Assembly (NCBI RefSeq): GCF_000003815.2
Contig: NC_049982.1
Span: forward strand, 18,006,246 to 18,068,245
Origin: Branchiostoma floridae
Lineage: Eukaryota; Chordata; Leptocardii; Amphioxiformes; Branchiostomatidae
Direction of reading: 5' to 3'
Length of the DNA: 62,000 nt
The position numbers and the translations under genes are program-made. Positions 12,701-27,700 of the stretch are shown one piece after another (position 1 is the stretch's first letter; each line of letters opens with the position of its first letter). The notes beneath the pieces were generated by a model, which was given only the letters and a program-made list of their open reading frames with translations, was not told the DNA's origin and ran no database searches.

Positions 12701-15700
12701 AAGCATTAACCCAGTATTGACATCTATGGCTGATGTTTTGATAGAAAACCTTCATTTTCCCCACACATGGAAAGATTCAAGCAGTGTACCTCTGTGAAAA
12801 TTCAAGCGTCCGAAACTGCCCGGACGGCGTCTACAAGCGTCCAATGGCGTCCGAGCGCGTTTCAGACGTTCTGGACGCGTTCATTGCCGTCCGAAACGGC
12901 CGCGGACACATCGTGAGCGTCCGTGCCGTTCTGTCAGTTTTTATGGTGAACGCCCGAACGGCTGAAAGACCTTCCATTGCCGTCGGAGACGGCCACTGAT
13001 GGGGCTATAAAATACTTAGTCACCCGACGCCGGCAGACGGCTGCGTCTTTTCTTATGATCCCCACGGGAAACATGTCGTTTTAACTTCTGCACATGCGCC
13101 AATTTCAGCGGGTGAATTCGAATTTCAGACCGTTGAACACTCCGGCGGTTGCAGGACTTATGTTCAGAAGGTGACTATTTCTGTGGATTTCATGTCCGTT
13201 TGTTAAATTTTGCGCACTTTTGGACCAAGGACTTCACGTCTAGACGTAGCAGCTGATGTTTGTACGACATTGTGCTGAGGTTGGGTTTACGGCGATGACT
13301 GTATCCGTTATTTATACTAAAAAGAATGTACAAAAATTATTTGTCGTGCGCCGACAAGGGGGAAAAATTATACTACTTACTCGAAGCAGCAAACCTTGGA
13401 CAGCAGAAATCACAGATGTGACAGACGTCAAAAGAAGCAGCGGTTCTTCCGTTAGCTGATTGTCGATACTTTGCAGGCGCCGGTAAGTGAATACTTCGCA
13501 TTTTATTCTAACTTTTTGTACATTCATCTGTTGCAAAGTTTACCGACGACTTGTTGTTACGGGTGCCCTCCCCACATACGCGAAGAAATGATAAAATTTA
13601 GGATCTTGTTTTGATGCCACAAAATAAAAAGAATTATGAACACGTTGTAGAATACTTGTAAAAAATATCTGTTGTTTCTATTAAGAATGATAATGCTGTT
13701 AAAATGTAGATTTAGACAACAGATAATGAGATAGCACCTACCGATTTTGCCGGTGCCAATCAAAATCTTAGTCGGCTCTTCCAACTACTTGGGGTTAGGA
13801 ACTTATGAAACGGAAGACTTTATTTCGCTACCTCGAAATAAAAAAAAATGACTTATGATCTTTGTAGAAAATTTAACGTTATTTCACATTTATATATCCA
13901 GTCTTTAGCAAATACTGGTGCAATTAAAATTTACGATAGAAAATTTCAAACGTCCTGTATTTACCCTTGATGTTATGTGGGCTCGTCCATTCTGATGCAA
14001 CGTGTCGGCACGGCGGCACAAAAAGCCGCGGACACGATTGAAGGCCGGATTGAATTTCGTACATGTAGCAAAGTTGATTAAACGCCGCGGAGTACGTGTA
14101 AACAATTTACGAAGAAATTTGTTCAAGTTGTGTTTGATTTTAGCTAAACCTGACGGCCCGGTGGTGGGTGGTCTTCTACAATTCACTGCCTGGCTGAATA
14201 TTTGTTTGTTTGGTATGTGGGAACGCTTATCCCTAGAGGCCATAAAATCATAGCCGTGACCGGACGCCGTCAGAAACGGCGTCCGGACAGCCGTCTGCAC
14301 ACGTTCCAAATTAAATGCACCGGCCCGTTATGAGTTTCTACTGTACTGCCTGACTAACTAAAACTGTGTCTTGAAGAAAAAATATTTTGCTAGGAGTTTG
14401 GCCCAGATATTAACCTTTAATAATATAGCGATGACTGCCTCTTGGCCTTTCATTCCATTTTCTGTCGAATTTTACGATCTGTACCCCCCGTGGGAAGGCG
14501 TGGTGGAGGCTACCGCCCGTACCAGCGGCCTGGATTACGCCGTTTATGCCCGTCGCAATCGGCGTCCGATCCGTCCCAGCAGCCTGGATTACGTCATTTA
14601 CGTCCGTCGCAATCGGCGTCTGGTCCGTCCGCAGAGACGTCTGTTCCCAGCGGGGGGCCCGCCCGACGGAGCGCGGGAGCGTCCGGCTGCCCGCTTTCAG
14701 ACGCCGTCTCGGACGTCCCGAACGTCCGACCGGACGCGTCTAAAGTGCCAATCTAGACGCGTCCAAGCGTTTGTTATGCCGTTCGGACCGTCTTGGACGT
14801 TTCGTCGGGCGTTCAAAAGCCCGTCCCATGCCGTCCGCCGCCGTAACCGTCCAAAGCGTCCCAATAATTTAAGACGCCTTGGACGGTTGACGCAAACGGC
14901 GTTTCGCCGTCTGAGACGCTTGAATTTTCACAGAGGTAGCCTTGGCCACTTATTAGCATACCACTAAACACTAAGAAAGTTGCAGAGTAAAGAATATTGA
15001 AGATAAAGCAACTTAAAGAAAATGTTTTTTCCTTGACATGGCTACCTTCCTTGTCCAAGTAAGAGGAAGGACATACCACAGGTTCCCTCTGTTCTCCAGT
15101 TGACCACAGCTCCCAGCTTTGCACACTCCCTGGCATAGTGGGCGATGGCCGAACACAGGCACTCATCTCCATCCTGACACTGGCACACGTCGTACTCGCA
15201 GGCCGTTATATAGGTCGCTGGTTCCAACAGGCGGTTACACGCCTCAAAACTGCCCCCACTCATCAGGCCACAGTGCTGCCGAGCATATTCCGCTGAAAAG
15301 AATAGGAAATGTAATGTAAGTATCAACTACTATTATTGATTACCATTGATATGATTATGATTGTCAAGGATAATGTGTCATACTTACAATGTTTCAAACT
15401 CAGGAAAATTGACCATTTCATTATAGTTTGCATACAATCTACATTGATACGACTCATGTGCTTATTGCTACTTCTGTATCCTTACCCACAGGCAAGTGTT
15501 GTGCTCACCTCTCTGTGTGTTGATAGCACATGGTCCCAGCTGTAGGTCAGAGGTCACCACAGGCTGGTCCTCACAATCAGCAGACACCTTCCAGGAATTT
15601 CCAAACTCCGCAACATTCGCAACGATGACACCACTGCGTGTGGTGAAGTCGTCATTTTGCTTGTCGTTGAAAGTACCACACAGGCCTTTAGTATGCCCCT

Positions 15701-18700
15701 TGAGCGCTGGAGTAACCTTAAGTGAGATAAAACACCATCAGATTCAGTTCAGAACATCAATGAATGTAATATATATATTGTCTGACATTCATATCTTTTG
15801 TTTGTTTATCTATTTAAATTTGTAAGGTAAGTAAGCATAGGTATTTCATGGGAGGTTAACTGCCCTAGGAATGGCTATATAAATACAACCTCTGCAAAAC
15901 TGGAAGTCCGATGTACTAGTCCAGACTAGTTCGGACTAGTTCGGCCCAGTCCCAAGTGGTCCGAGAGAATTTGGACTAGTCCGGACCTGTTTGAAATTGG
16001 GTCAGCAGGTCCCAAGTGGTCCCGGCTGGTGCCGGGATGGGGTCCAGGACTAGTCCGGCAGATCAGGTAGTCCGGGACCACCAACAACCCTCCAGGACTT
16101 AGTCATTTTTTTGATCGGGCTAAGAATGTCAGGGAGCTGTGCCGCAACGCCCCCTTCTGTACATAGGGAGCATCGCACTCTCCAAGTAGATGTACAGTTG
16201 TGGGCTTGTACATGTAGTGGCAGCTCTGCGTGCTCTGCCTCCCCCAGACCCTGCTGACCCAGAACAAAGAAATTGCGGGCACTGCTAGTCCATGGTCGTA
16301 ACGTCAGTTTGGAGAACGGAAACTGACTGAAGTATGAAAAATATTATGGTTACCGTATCAAGGTAGTTTACTGGCAGCAATTTATGTTGCTTTATTAACT
16401 TTCATTACAGATATCATTTGTAATTGTATATCGAAAGATTTATTGTGAAAAAAAAAAAAAAACAGCAACTATTCATCTTCCGCAAAGAGTAGGACAGGCC
16501 TAGTCAGATATCAAATGATGTAGGTGCGGGAGGACAGAAAGTTACTCAGCATTACCCTGGAGGGCACTGGCCCCCACTATCGTTAGAACTGATCAACTTC
16601 TTTATCTAAAGAGCCAACCTCATGTTTATGTCACTATTTGATTCTGTACAAATGTGTTGTCCAAACATGGCCTGTCCCAGGAGATGGGTCTCGTGGGATT
16701 CAGTGCCAGGCTTATGTAGAGCTTACCAGGTTTCCTTACTTCACCTCTTCGTGACCTCTTCGGGTAAACTCGGAAATCATTCCGCATGAGTGAAACTGTG
16801 AGTTATGTCACTGTAAAACATTAGTCACAATTTTATGTGTCCCGGAAAACCTGAAAAACAGCGTGTTTTTTCATCCTGGTAAAATAGATAATGAAAAACC
16901 TCCAAATGAGATAATCGGCCGAAAGTTAAAGATTTTGGCAACCATTGTTGTATTTGACATTCGGAGCAAAAGTCAACATGTGGCTCTGTAGGTCGCCCCA
17001 CCCGCGGCGTTAATCACCGCCTGCTCTTGTTCGCGTCACGCCCACCGTACGCTTGTACACACTACTGTTTATTTGTTAGCGAGCGGAGAAAACCGTAGCC
17101 TGAGTATCATCCTCCGTAGTAACCACTGGCTAACGACTTTCGCTTGCTAACCACGGAAAGCGAAAGTCGTTAGCCAGCGGTTTACTACGGAGGATGATAC
17201 TCAGGCTAAGAAAATCGAGCGGACGGCGTGCCAATGCGAGCGCGGCTCTGCGGGGCGGGTTGTAAACGGGCCTGCGAGCGCCGGGACCAGCGCGGCAGTG
17301 TTGTGTAGGGTGGTAAAACGGGTCAATGGTCGCCTGACAACTAAAGACATTTGAATGAGTTTTTGTCGAAAAAGAACATCCGTCTCGGCAATATTATCCT
17401 CGGTACTTCTCGCCGAAATCTGTCTCCATTTTCGCCGCGTGCGTCCTCCTGCGGTAAATACCGGAAGTTACGTACTCCAGGCGGATTTGTAAGGGAACAT
17501 CCCGTAATATGGAACTCTGGAACATCATGTTGTATGTGTTATAAACTAAGAAACAATGTGTTTACTATATCAGCAACTTTTTTTTCTGCTTTCATTCTCC
17601 ACATTGTGAGATCAGTGGAGTCAGTCCATGCCAAGGTAATAATAGCACCTCCCCTCCGGCGCTGCGCGGGAAGGCAATAAATAATCCCTCTATCTGTCAG
17701 AAAAACTCCCCTGACAACTGCCTGCGCAGTATAACTGTTTCTCTCAAAGGGTGAAAAAAATTTGTGATAAAAAGTTTTGGGGAGTAACAAACACATGAAA
17801 TCATTTCTTATTCGTGGTTATCAAAGAATGTGAGAAACGTGACGTGACCTTATTTCCCACTATTTGGAGAACTATAAAAAACACTTCTAAATCTTTATTT
17901 CAAAAACAGGCCTAATCAATCTACTTTTGAATTATGAACAACAGTGTAACGTTTGTGTTCAATAAATTGAATAATGGTCAGACTCAGAGGTAAGTGGTAT
18001 TGATATCATATTTGTCAATTATGCCATTATTGCAAGATTTTATAAGGCGCCAATCCATTCTTCATAGAGGTGTCTGAGAGAGAGCATATGTTGACTGTAC
18101 ATTTCCAACATATAATAATATTTTCAGCTGGAGCCAAACGTCTGCTTGGGGAGTACATGTCCAGCGGCAAACCGCTGTCTTCACAACAGACTCAGTGGGG
18201 GGTAAATGTGCTATGGAAGTCTTGAAGGGAACGTACGATAATAACGCCGGTGCAGGGGGGGGGGGGGATCCTTTGAATCCTTGATTCCAAAGTGAAACGA
18301 CAACATTTGTAGTATTACGGACGGGCGAAACTGTTGAATTATTGTCCGTCTTGGACGAGATAAGTCCATGGAAACTTTTTCCTCTTCACATGTGCAGAGA
18401 CCCCGACGCACCAGACGGTGAGGCTCCTTCCACAACAATCGTGTCCGAACTGTCCCTTACTGATTGAATGATTCGCAAGTCCACATGGGCCACGTTCGCG
18501 CCAGGCCTGCTTCGCGCGTTTTCAGTCTAGATATAAACAAAGAAGAGCTAGAACTCTTCAGTATGAAGTAACGAATTGAGACTAGATACATATAGAAGGA
18601 GAAGCGTACAATAAACGTTATCAAAACAGCAATTAATGGTTTCAGTAATTCAATATCTATGATTTTACGAAAAGGTGCAAAAAAATTAGCCTGATCGCTC

Positions 18701-21700
18701 GGAATTTCTAATTTACAACAAGCAGAACGTGTCTATATTTCAGCAATGCCGACTGACCCCATGCATATGCATGTTCCCACTTTTTATAAACCACCGTCGT
18801 TTGAGCTTTACTATAGTAGTTACCAGCTTTTCTCGTGTGTGGTTTTATCTCAGATGAAACTGTTGTTTCATTCAATATTCACGCCTAGGGCAGATCTAGA
18901 AATGTTCAGTCAGTGAGTGTGGCCGCCGTTCTTCCACCATGAATCAGTCTTTTACTGAGTCTTAGCATTTTGCGACAAGCGCTCACCACGCACGGTGGAA
19001 ATCGGTGGCAAAAATAATTTATGCCCTCCCCCCTACTCCGTAAAACCTTGGTAAAACAAAAAATCAAAATCTTACTCACTGGTTCGCAGATGACCCATGC
19101 AGCTTCGTAGTCCCACACTTTCTTTGGTCACAAATGGCCGTAGTATTATCCCTCTGTACCCCAATGGTGGACTTTAGAACAGAAATTCCCCACCATAGTT
19201 CAAGTCGACTAGCTTCTGCGTGTGTCCCTCCAGTTACGCGCCAGTTTTTGTCCCATATGGATGGTCTAGTTCCCAGGGGGGAGACATAAACAACAGACAA
19301 GACAGGAAGAAGGCGGCCCGGACCTACTCTCCAAGCAGAGGCTAGGCTCCGGCTGTTTGTGAAGTTTTGTTACTCGTAAAATTATATCGAGCTTTCTATA
19401 TTGTACTTTTTCTTGATGTCTCCCGGTCTATTGTTTAGTCACATAGAAATTCCAAGCTACACGGTGCATAAAGAACAGATGTAAAATTTATTAAGTTTCT
19501 GACATCTTGCATCGGTTTACGCACATGCTCCTACATGTACGTGACCTGTGTCAGACGTCAGGTTGAAGAACTTGACAAATTATGTATCTGTTGAAGAAGT
19601 TGCATGAATAAGAGAAACTGCCACTATAACGTTTGACTTCATTACATACTTTTTTCTGAAATAAAAGATGTCCGTGTTTCATTTTAAAAAACGGCTCGCC
19701 CATGCTTGCAGTGAAGTAACCAAAGCTCGATATTCTGTTCAGACACGCTTCCGACTGTTTTTCTCGTTGAATAGTTGCTTTTTAGTGGTGTTGGGACAAT
19801 CAATCCAACGACAGAAGAGAAACGAAAACCACACGTTATTTTCATGTGCCAAAAATGAACCAGTCAGTCTTCTGCCGCGTTGCCGATTTTAAAAGAACGT
19901 TCCGGCAAATCTTGCGGCGCCCGTATGTGGTTAACCGTAGTGGTAAGATGATTCAGTTTGGAAGCAAACGTGGCCATAAACGTCTTTACTAATCCGTGTA
20001 TCGTACATTTCTGCGATCTTGTGGATATGATTGTATTGTAAGAATTCAGAGGGGCGAGTAAGAACAGAAAGAAACAAACATGCCGATACCGGGGATCGAA
20101 CTTGGCCCGGGTCGGCGGATTACAAATCCAACGTCCAAACCACAACACCAAAAGATCTAGAGCCGTTGGCGTGGTTAGTTTGGCAGCGCTTAAACCCCAC
20201 TGTTACAGTATGTCTAATGTCCACTGCACCCGTATGTATGACGTCAATACCACGAAACAAGCCGGACTCCAATCCAATTGCGTTCACATGGGCGATTCTG
20301 GTCAATCGGATTGCTCAGAAATCCACCGAATCCAACTCGCGAGGTGGATTGCAATCCAATCGAAAATGGGCAATCCAATCGGATTAGTTGTGTTCACATG
20401 ACAAAAATGTAATCCGATTGGGTCATTTTAAAACAAATTTTCATCAATTTCATGCACAGATTTTTGTCAATCCCAGCAAGTAAATTTCTGTCCCAGGACG
20501 GAGGGACGGATCCTGGAGACAACCCTGGTCTGCACTCAGACTCAAGTTAACCCGTTGGCAAGTAAGCTAATCGTCCTCGTTTAACTCACTTTACCCAGAT
20601 GTTCTGAGTTCGAATCCGTTTTTACTAATGTGGCTCTGTAGGTCGCCCCACCCGCGGCGTTGATCATTACCGCCTGCACTTGTTCGCGTCACGCCCACCG
20701 TACGCTCGTACACACTACTGTTTATTTGTTAGCGAGCGGAGAAAATCGTAGAAAATCCAACTCGCGAGGTGGATTGCAATCCAATCTTACTTTACCCAGA
20801 TGTTCTGAGTTCGAATCCGTTTTTACTAATGCCAACGATCTTGTGTCCTTGGGAAATGCACTTCACACTTCTTTCCTAACAGCTTCGGCTAGGGCCAAGG
20901 GCTAGGGCCGTCCCTCGGATAGGACGTAATTAGAGGACCCGTGTTTGAGGTGAGCCAAAAGAGTGGTTGAAAACCTTCGGCCGCATGTCGGGCAATTGCT
21001 GTCGTATTAAAGTCACCTGAGTTAGCACCGAAGACGATATAAGTAAATTCATTTAAGTTCGAGTGATTTAAATTTGTGGTTGGGGGAAAATGGAGAGTTC
21101 GCGGTGGTTTTGAGTTAGCGGTAGAGCCACCCCGCAAACTTAAATGCATTCACACTACTGTACTGAAGCCACATACAGCAATGTAATGGAAAACCCGGCG
21201 CCTCTATGAACCGCCAGTCGGAAGCCGGTCATTGGTTACTCGGCAAGTGTGCTTAAAACGGACAGAACAGTTCACCTTTGACTTTGACAGTGCTGGCGTG
21301 ATCAACTGACACTGATCTATCTACCCTCTGAATACGTAGTACAGTAATATTTTTCTACCATAGTACTATACAGAATGCGAACTAGAAAATCGTTCATTGT
21401 ACGTATGTGTGTACGTGTGGCAGTGGCAGGTTCTAGTACCTCAAACATGTCATTATCACAATACAGTGACAATGTATACTACGTACATGTAGCGAGAAGG
21501 TGTTGCTGTAGGTGGCGCGAGTAGAAGACATAAGGAAAATGTTCGCGGTGGTTTCAAATTCGCGGTGAGGTTGCCACCGCGAAAACCGCGAATATAAAAC
21601 TACCGCGAAAGTTTCTACATTTACTATTTGACAACGGTTTTAACTCATAAATACGGAGATTTGTTTCTGATGATAAGGTGGTGTCACACCTGCGTATATT

Positions 21701-24700
21701 TCCGCATGAAATTCTGTCAATACGCCGGCCGTTCGCCCAACATTTGGAATGTTTTGGAATACATTGAATTATACGTCATCTGGAGTATGAATTACGACTT
21801 CAGCGTTCTATTCCGCATGAGGTGCATATGATTTGCATTTGAAGTGCGCAACATAATTTCTTTGCTGCGAATAGCTGCGTCTGAGTTACGTATGATAAGC
21901 GTATTCCGGATGCACACAACGTCTGCCGACCGCATGCCTGATGCACCTGGTGCTCAATTACATTCCAATCTCTGTTACAGTCTGTTACAGTCAAACCTGC
22001 CCAAGACGACCATCCGGGGGACCGGAAAGAATCGGTCGATTTGGACAGGTGGTCACTGAGAAGAGTATCAACTCAAAACATGCCCGATGCAAAGTGTAAA
22101 TGGTTTCCGTTGTGTTTGATGGCAAATAGCAAGCACACTGCACGCACGAGAAGAAGCAAGGTCTTTAATGTCAAATACAACACGCACACTGTAAACTGTA
22201 AATTTAACCCCAAAATCCGACGCAAACTTGACGATTTCGGCACAACATCGCGCTAGTTATCATCAAAAATCGATGAAAACCTCAATTTTGAAAAATGATG
22301 CGGTCGTTATTTGTCCCAATTTGGGCCGGTCGCGGTCGCGTTGGCCAGGTGGTCGTTGAGAAAAGGTCGCTTAATGCTTACGTCAATGGGAAAATAAATC
22401 GGGACCGAGAAAAAGCGGTCGAAATGGCCAGGTGGTCGCTGAGAAGAGGTGGTCGCTCGGGCAGGTTTGACTGTACTTTTGTTTGCTAGCATTGCCGATT
22501 GAACATTTTGTGTCAGAGGAATAATTTGTCCTACGTATACTTTTGTTTACAAGCAGTGCAAGTAGAACATTGATGAGCAAACAGTGAAGAGATTTATTAT
22601 TTATTTGAGAAACAGTGAAGCAGTGACACTACACTTTTACAGCAATGTGGGCCATCATTTACAATAAAAGATATATACACAGTTAAGATTGTGTTAGTTT
22701 TCACTTTGCCCTTAATGATTCCCTATATCATCTTTGTATGTAATTATAAATCAAATACCCAAACGCTTTGCATGTAAAATTTCGGTGAAAATAAATACAC
22801 ATACACTCCACCAAACATATTCAAGATGTTTACCAAACACGTAAAATAAACAATTATGGAACGTTCGCCCTTGATCGCAGAACGAACGATACTAACTGGT
22901 GACCTATATATGTGGGTATTCGTTATATGCATGTTCATGGCGTTGCGTCTGCGCTGTAAGTACGCTGTGTACTCCTAATACTGCGATATCCGCGTATTAC
23001 TGCGTATAAAGCGCAAACATATAGCGTCTCCATACCACACTTGACCAACGTGGGACCCATGTATTGCGTATCCATAACGTTTTAGCCACCAAATTGCGTA
23101 CGAATAATAGTTTTGTTCAAAACCGTCGGGCGTACGGGGCGTATATTTTCGTTTGCCTGCGTACTTGAAACTTTGCAAAAACGATTCAGATGCGTTTGAG
23201 GTGCGTCTTGTGCGGCCGCGTATGGAAGAAATTAGCCAAAATGTCAAAATGGAACTCATGCGGCTTGAAAATATACGCAGGTGTGACCCCACTTTTAGGC
23301 TACTAGCGTCATGGCGCTAACCTTGGTTTAGCTTTACGTTTTCAACACACGTACCCTTCGGACCCAGGATAATCTTTAAAAACGGTTTTCAGCTCAGAAA
23401 TGCGGACTGGCAGCTCTTTCTAATAATACCAATTTCTTAAGCTTCAGTCGTTACCCTTGAACCTCAAGACCCTAACTGCCCGGACTTCAACAACAGGGAC
23501 AACTTAAACTTTAAACAGTCGTAACGTTCGAACGCAGGACTTATTTGAAAACATTTTTTTTCAGAACTTGAACGGTAATGCTGCTGGAAGTTCGTGCTGA
23601 TAGCAATGTTAGGCTACCCGCATTATAAGTCTTTGCCCTCACCTAGCCCTAGCTATCCGTAGCTTTATACCCATATTTGAACAATAAGGAAAACATTAGC
23701 TCGTAACGTTTGAACGCAGATCTTGGCAATCATGCGCGCTGAGCGCTTGCTGGGAGACCGCGTGTCTCATAAGAGGGATGATCAATAAGTTCGCGGCCTC
23801 CTCCAGATCAGGCACACGAATATTGGGGCATCTTTTGATTATCTACTAAAGCTCAAAATCATTGTAATCATTACTTTAAAGCCGATTCGTTTGGCTTCAG
23901 AAGATGTACTGCAGGTGTACGGCGAGTGGCGCTTCTATATGTGTTATCGGTTGTTTTAATACCCCCCTCACATTATATACTATCTTCGTACGTACTTTGC
24001 GATCGCAGGAAGGTCGGCTGATTTTAAGATTTTAAGATTTTGTTGTTGTAATCTTTTTCACCTATTAATGGAATGAGCGGGCATAATAGAAATGACGAAA
24101 GAAAAGAAATTGTGTCACAAAGCCAGCCTATACTGCCACAGGGGCCACAATGTCAGAACTACCCTCACATTCTCAGAAATTCAATATTTGTAAACAAACG
24201 AAAGTCGGGCGAACGTCGCCCGAACGTCGCCATTCGATTTGCGCTCGATGATTAGTAACTAGGTCTGTGCTGGATTGACGCACGACTATCGATCGAATGT
24301 CGACCGATACCCTTGCGAGGAATGCACGATTTGCACGCGCGATTTGCGACTCGGTAACGAGGTCTGCGATCTCAGAGATCTCCTGCGACTTGTCGCTTAT
24401 GTTAAGAACATGTTTCGCTGCGCCGCGACCATCGTACGACCCCTGAAAATCGCCGGCTATCCCTAAAAATCGCAAGATGATCGTGAGAACACCGGACGTC
24501 TAACTCACGAAAATGTCATTTAGAGCTCGTAGACTAGTCTTCCGATCGATTTTCGCCTAATGTGAGAGGGAATAAAGACGTTATATTCATCGCTAAAAAG
24601 TAATAAAAATCACAAAAGATTGTATTTTCAAATTGCCGTTGTCCAGTTGTCTATTCAGTGCGTTTGATTGAAAATATTTACGAACGAGTCGAAACAACCC

Positions 24701-27700
24701 ACCATTTATTCTATCCTATTTAGCGACAGCAATTGCACACTTTAACGAAGAATGGGTGAAATAGTGCTTTTACATGTTGCTGTGTCCATTTGCGTGATCA
24801 CCAACACTATTACTCGGCAAGATTTTAAACAGGACAAACTTCTATACAACTACAACTTCCTCAGAATCATTTCATCGTGCTAGAAAACAACTCAAAATAA
24901 AAGTCCTCCCTATGTAAACCGCAGTTACTAAATGGCTCCGAGGCTACGCGTATCATACTAAGATCTAAACGAAGGTAAACATGGGTTACAGCAATGCGCA
25001 ACAACAACAAATTACGAACATACAGATTACTTAAGACTACTTACAACGACGAGAAATACTTAAAGATTGCAAACATTCGGCACAGAACAGCCATCACAAA
25101 GCTCCGCATTAGTTCACACAGACTCCACATTGAAAAAGGCCGACATATTCCTCTGGAAGAATCTGCCAATACTGTAACTTGAATTAGATAGAGGATGAGT
25201 GTCACTTTATTGTTGACTGTACTTTATACAGCAACGAAAGAAACGTCCTTTTTGAAAATATACAACATATGTTTCCTAATTTCCGATTCTTGAACACCAT
25301 GGAGAAATTCATATTTCTCATTTCGCAACTAGATAAACCATACATTATTGATTCCATCTGTCCTTATGTTTATAACTGTTTTAAGAAGCGAGAAGAAGTT
25401 GAACTTGTACATACTAGAATGTATTAGCATATGTAGAGATGATAAGATACCTTTTTGTCAAAATTGTACCTTATCACTAGCGCTACGACCTCTACTTAGC
25501 TTGTTTGAGCACAAATGTACAATAAAGGTCATTCATTCATTCATAATGGAAAACTAATCTGTTATCAAACTTGAAGGGTTATAAACATACAAACTTCCAC
25601 GACAGTCGCGCTAGCCTGGGCGCCATACTATCGCTGCCCCGGAAAAATCAGGATGGTCTGAGCGTTTGAAATTGTAATGCAAAATTGACATCACAGTTTA
25701 TGTATGTACATTGATATTTTGCTAGATGAATATGTTCCATTTTATGGGGTGACTAGGATTAGAAGCCCGCAATTTATATTTTGAAAGAAAAATCTCGTGT
25801 TGCAACATTTGCCTGTAAGGGGCAACTTGATCCGCGTACGCTATCATTCCCTAACGGCATGCTAACGACACACGATAGCAAATCCACATTTCCACAAAAC
25901 CCGGTATGTGTTATAGAAGAAAAATGTTGAGAATCATTTAAAGATTGCTTTGACTTTTTATAACGCTTGCAGTCCTTTTTAGTTAACGACAAGTGATAAA
26001 AGAACTTGTGGATTTTGTTAACTTGTGTGTTTTATGTTTTATTACTGGCACATTGGCTTTTGAAATCATGACGCAAACTTGGACCGGAAATCAAACGAAA
26101 AACCAGACTTAAAACGCAGGTACACGTATCTATATGTTGTAAGTATTAACCTGGTATCTCGAAAGTATTACACATTGTCCTTGCGATACTGTAAGAAGCC
26201 GAGAACGGACTTGGATATTTGGACTACGCTGTATCATGTTTCTTGATGTCAAGACTGCTAAAAGCGCCTACTGATCGGTGCCCCTGAGTTTGACATTAAC
26301 TTTGATTTATACTAATACTATATATATTTCTTATGCTTTATACACTTTAACTTTAAGCACTTTGTGTGACAGTTTGTTTTTTCTGGCCGATGAAAAGCCA
26401 CGTGATATTACAACAATAGTAGGATGCTATGTCGATTGTGTCATGTCCCAACAATTTGTTTTGTAATAAAGGACCGACCAGATTTTTAAAAAGATAATAT
26501 ATATTTATTTGCAAATCCATGTCCGTAGGCTAATTGCAATGATACAGACAGTGAAAAGTAACAAGTGTCTATTCTAAATACACACACGTCAGCTATCTAT
26601 GTACATGCTTCTACTTTCTTTACTGGGTGGTTTGACTTCTTCTTTGGAGGCAGTGGCTGATGAAAAGTCCCACTTCTTTAATGATTAGTGGGTTCTGTGA
26701 TTTTAACAGAAATATAGTTTTTTTGAGGTCTACTAACTGGTGAAAAGTTGGAAATAATGTTTTGATTGTGTCAAAAAGGTTGTTTCTTTCGTCCTCATAA
26801 TGGGGGCAGTTACATATAAAATGTATTTCATCTTCCACTGCATCCGTCGCACAGTATTTACACAATCTATCTTGAACTGGCACTTTTTTTATAACGACCC
26901 TTTTCTATCTCTAGTGAGTGAGCACTGATTCTTATCTTACATACATTGGATCTCTTGTCAGCGTCGTTCTGGTATAGATAGGTTTCCATGGCATATTCGG
27001 TTTTGATATGTTTGTAAAATCTTAGTTTGCCGTTATAAGGTTTGGACATACACGTCTGACAGTCTTTTCCTTAACAATGTACAAATATGTTTGTTATCTA
27101 TTCTAGAGTGAGCATAGTTCCATAGATAGGAATAACCATTATCATCAAGTATTTGTTTTACATGTTGGAGCCAAGTTTTCTTATGATTGTTTAAAGGTAC
27201 ATTTTGTTGACAGAGTAGTGCGTCTATTTGTAAAGGGTGTGTAGAGTAATCTAACTGTTTAAGGCGTAGCCAGTACTTAACTATGCGGATTGCTATATCT
27301 ATGCCTGTTGGATAGACTCCGAGTTCTGCTCTACATGCGGAGTTACAGGAATTCCTGTGCACGCCAAGAATATTTTTACAAAAGCGGGTTTGGATATTTT
27401 CCACTGGGCAATAACTTTTGCGTCATAGCTTCAGAACGAAAAAGTATATTCGAAAACTTTTTTCAGTTCTGTAATGTGGATCGTAGTGCCTTTCCGATGA
27501 TATCAATGTTTGCATACTGGGACCGCCCGTTGCCATAACCCTAACCTTCACCTCTAAACTTTAAATACTCCTAAATCTAGAATGGAAAAGGATATTCGAA
27601 AACTTTTTTCAGTTCTGTAATGTGAATCGTAGTGTCTTTCCGTTGATATCGATGTCAGCATACTGGGACCGCCCGTTGCCATAACCCTAACCTTCACCTC

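Noticed and set aside
14371-14967. 198-codon Arg/Pro-rich plus-strand frame
   Set aside because: Lies within the CGTCCG subterminal repeats of the 12789-14936 transposon and runs through its end into the flank; composition reflects the repeats.
20085-20160. Functional tRNA gene
   Set aside because: D-arm and acceptor stem do not pair properly; more like a SINE head.
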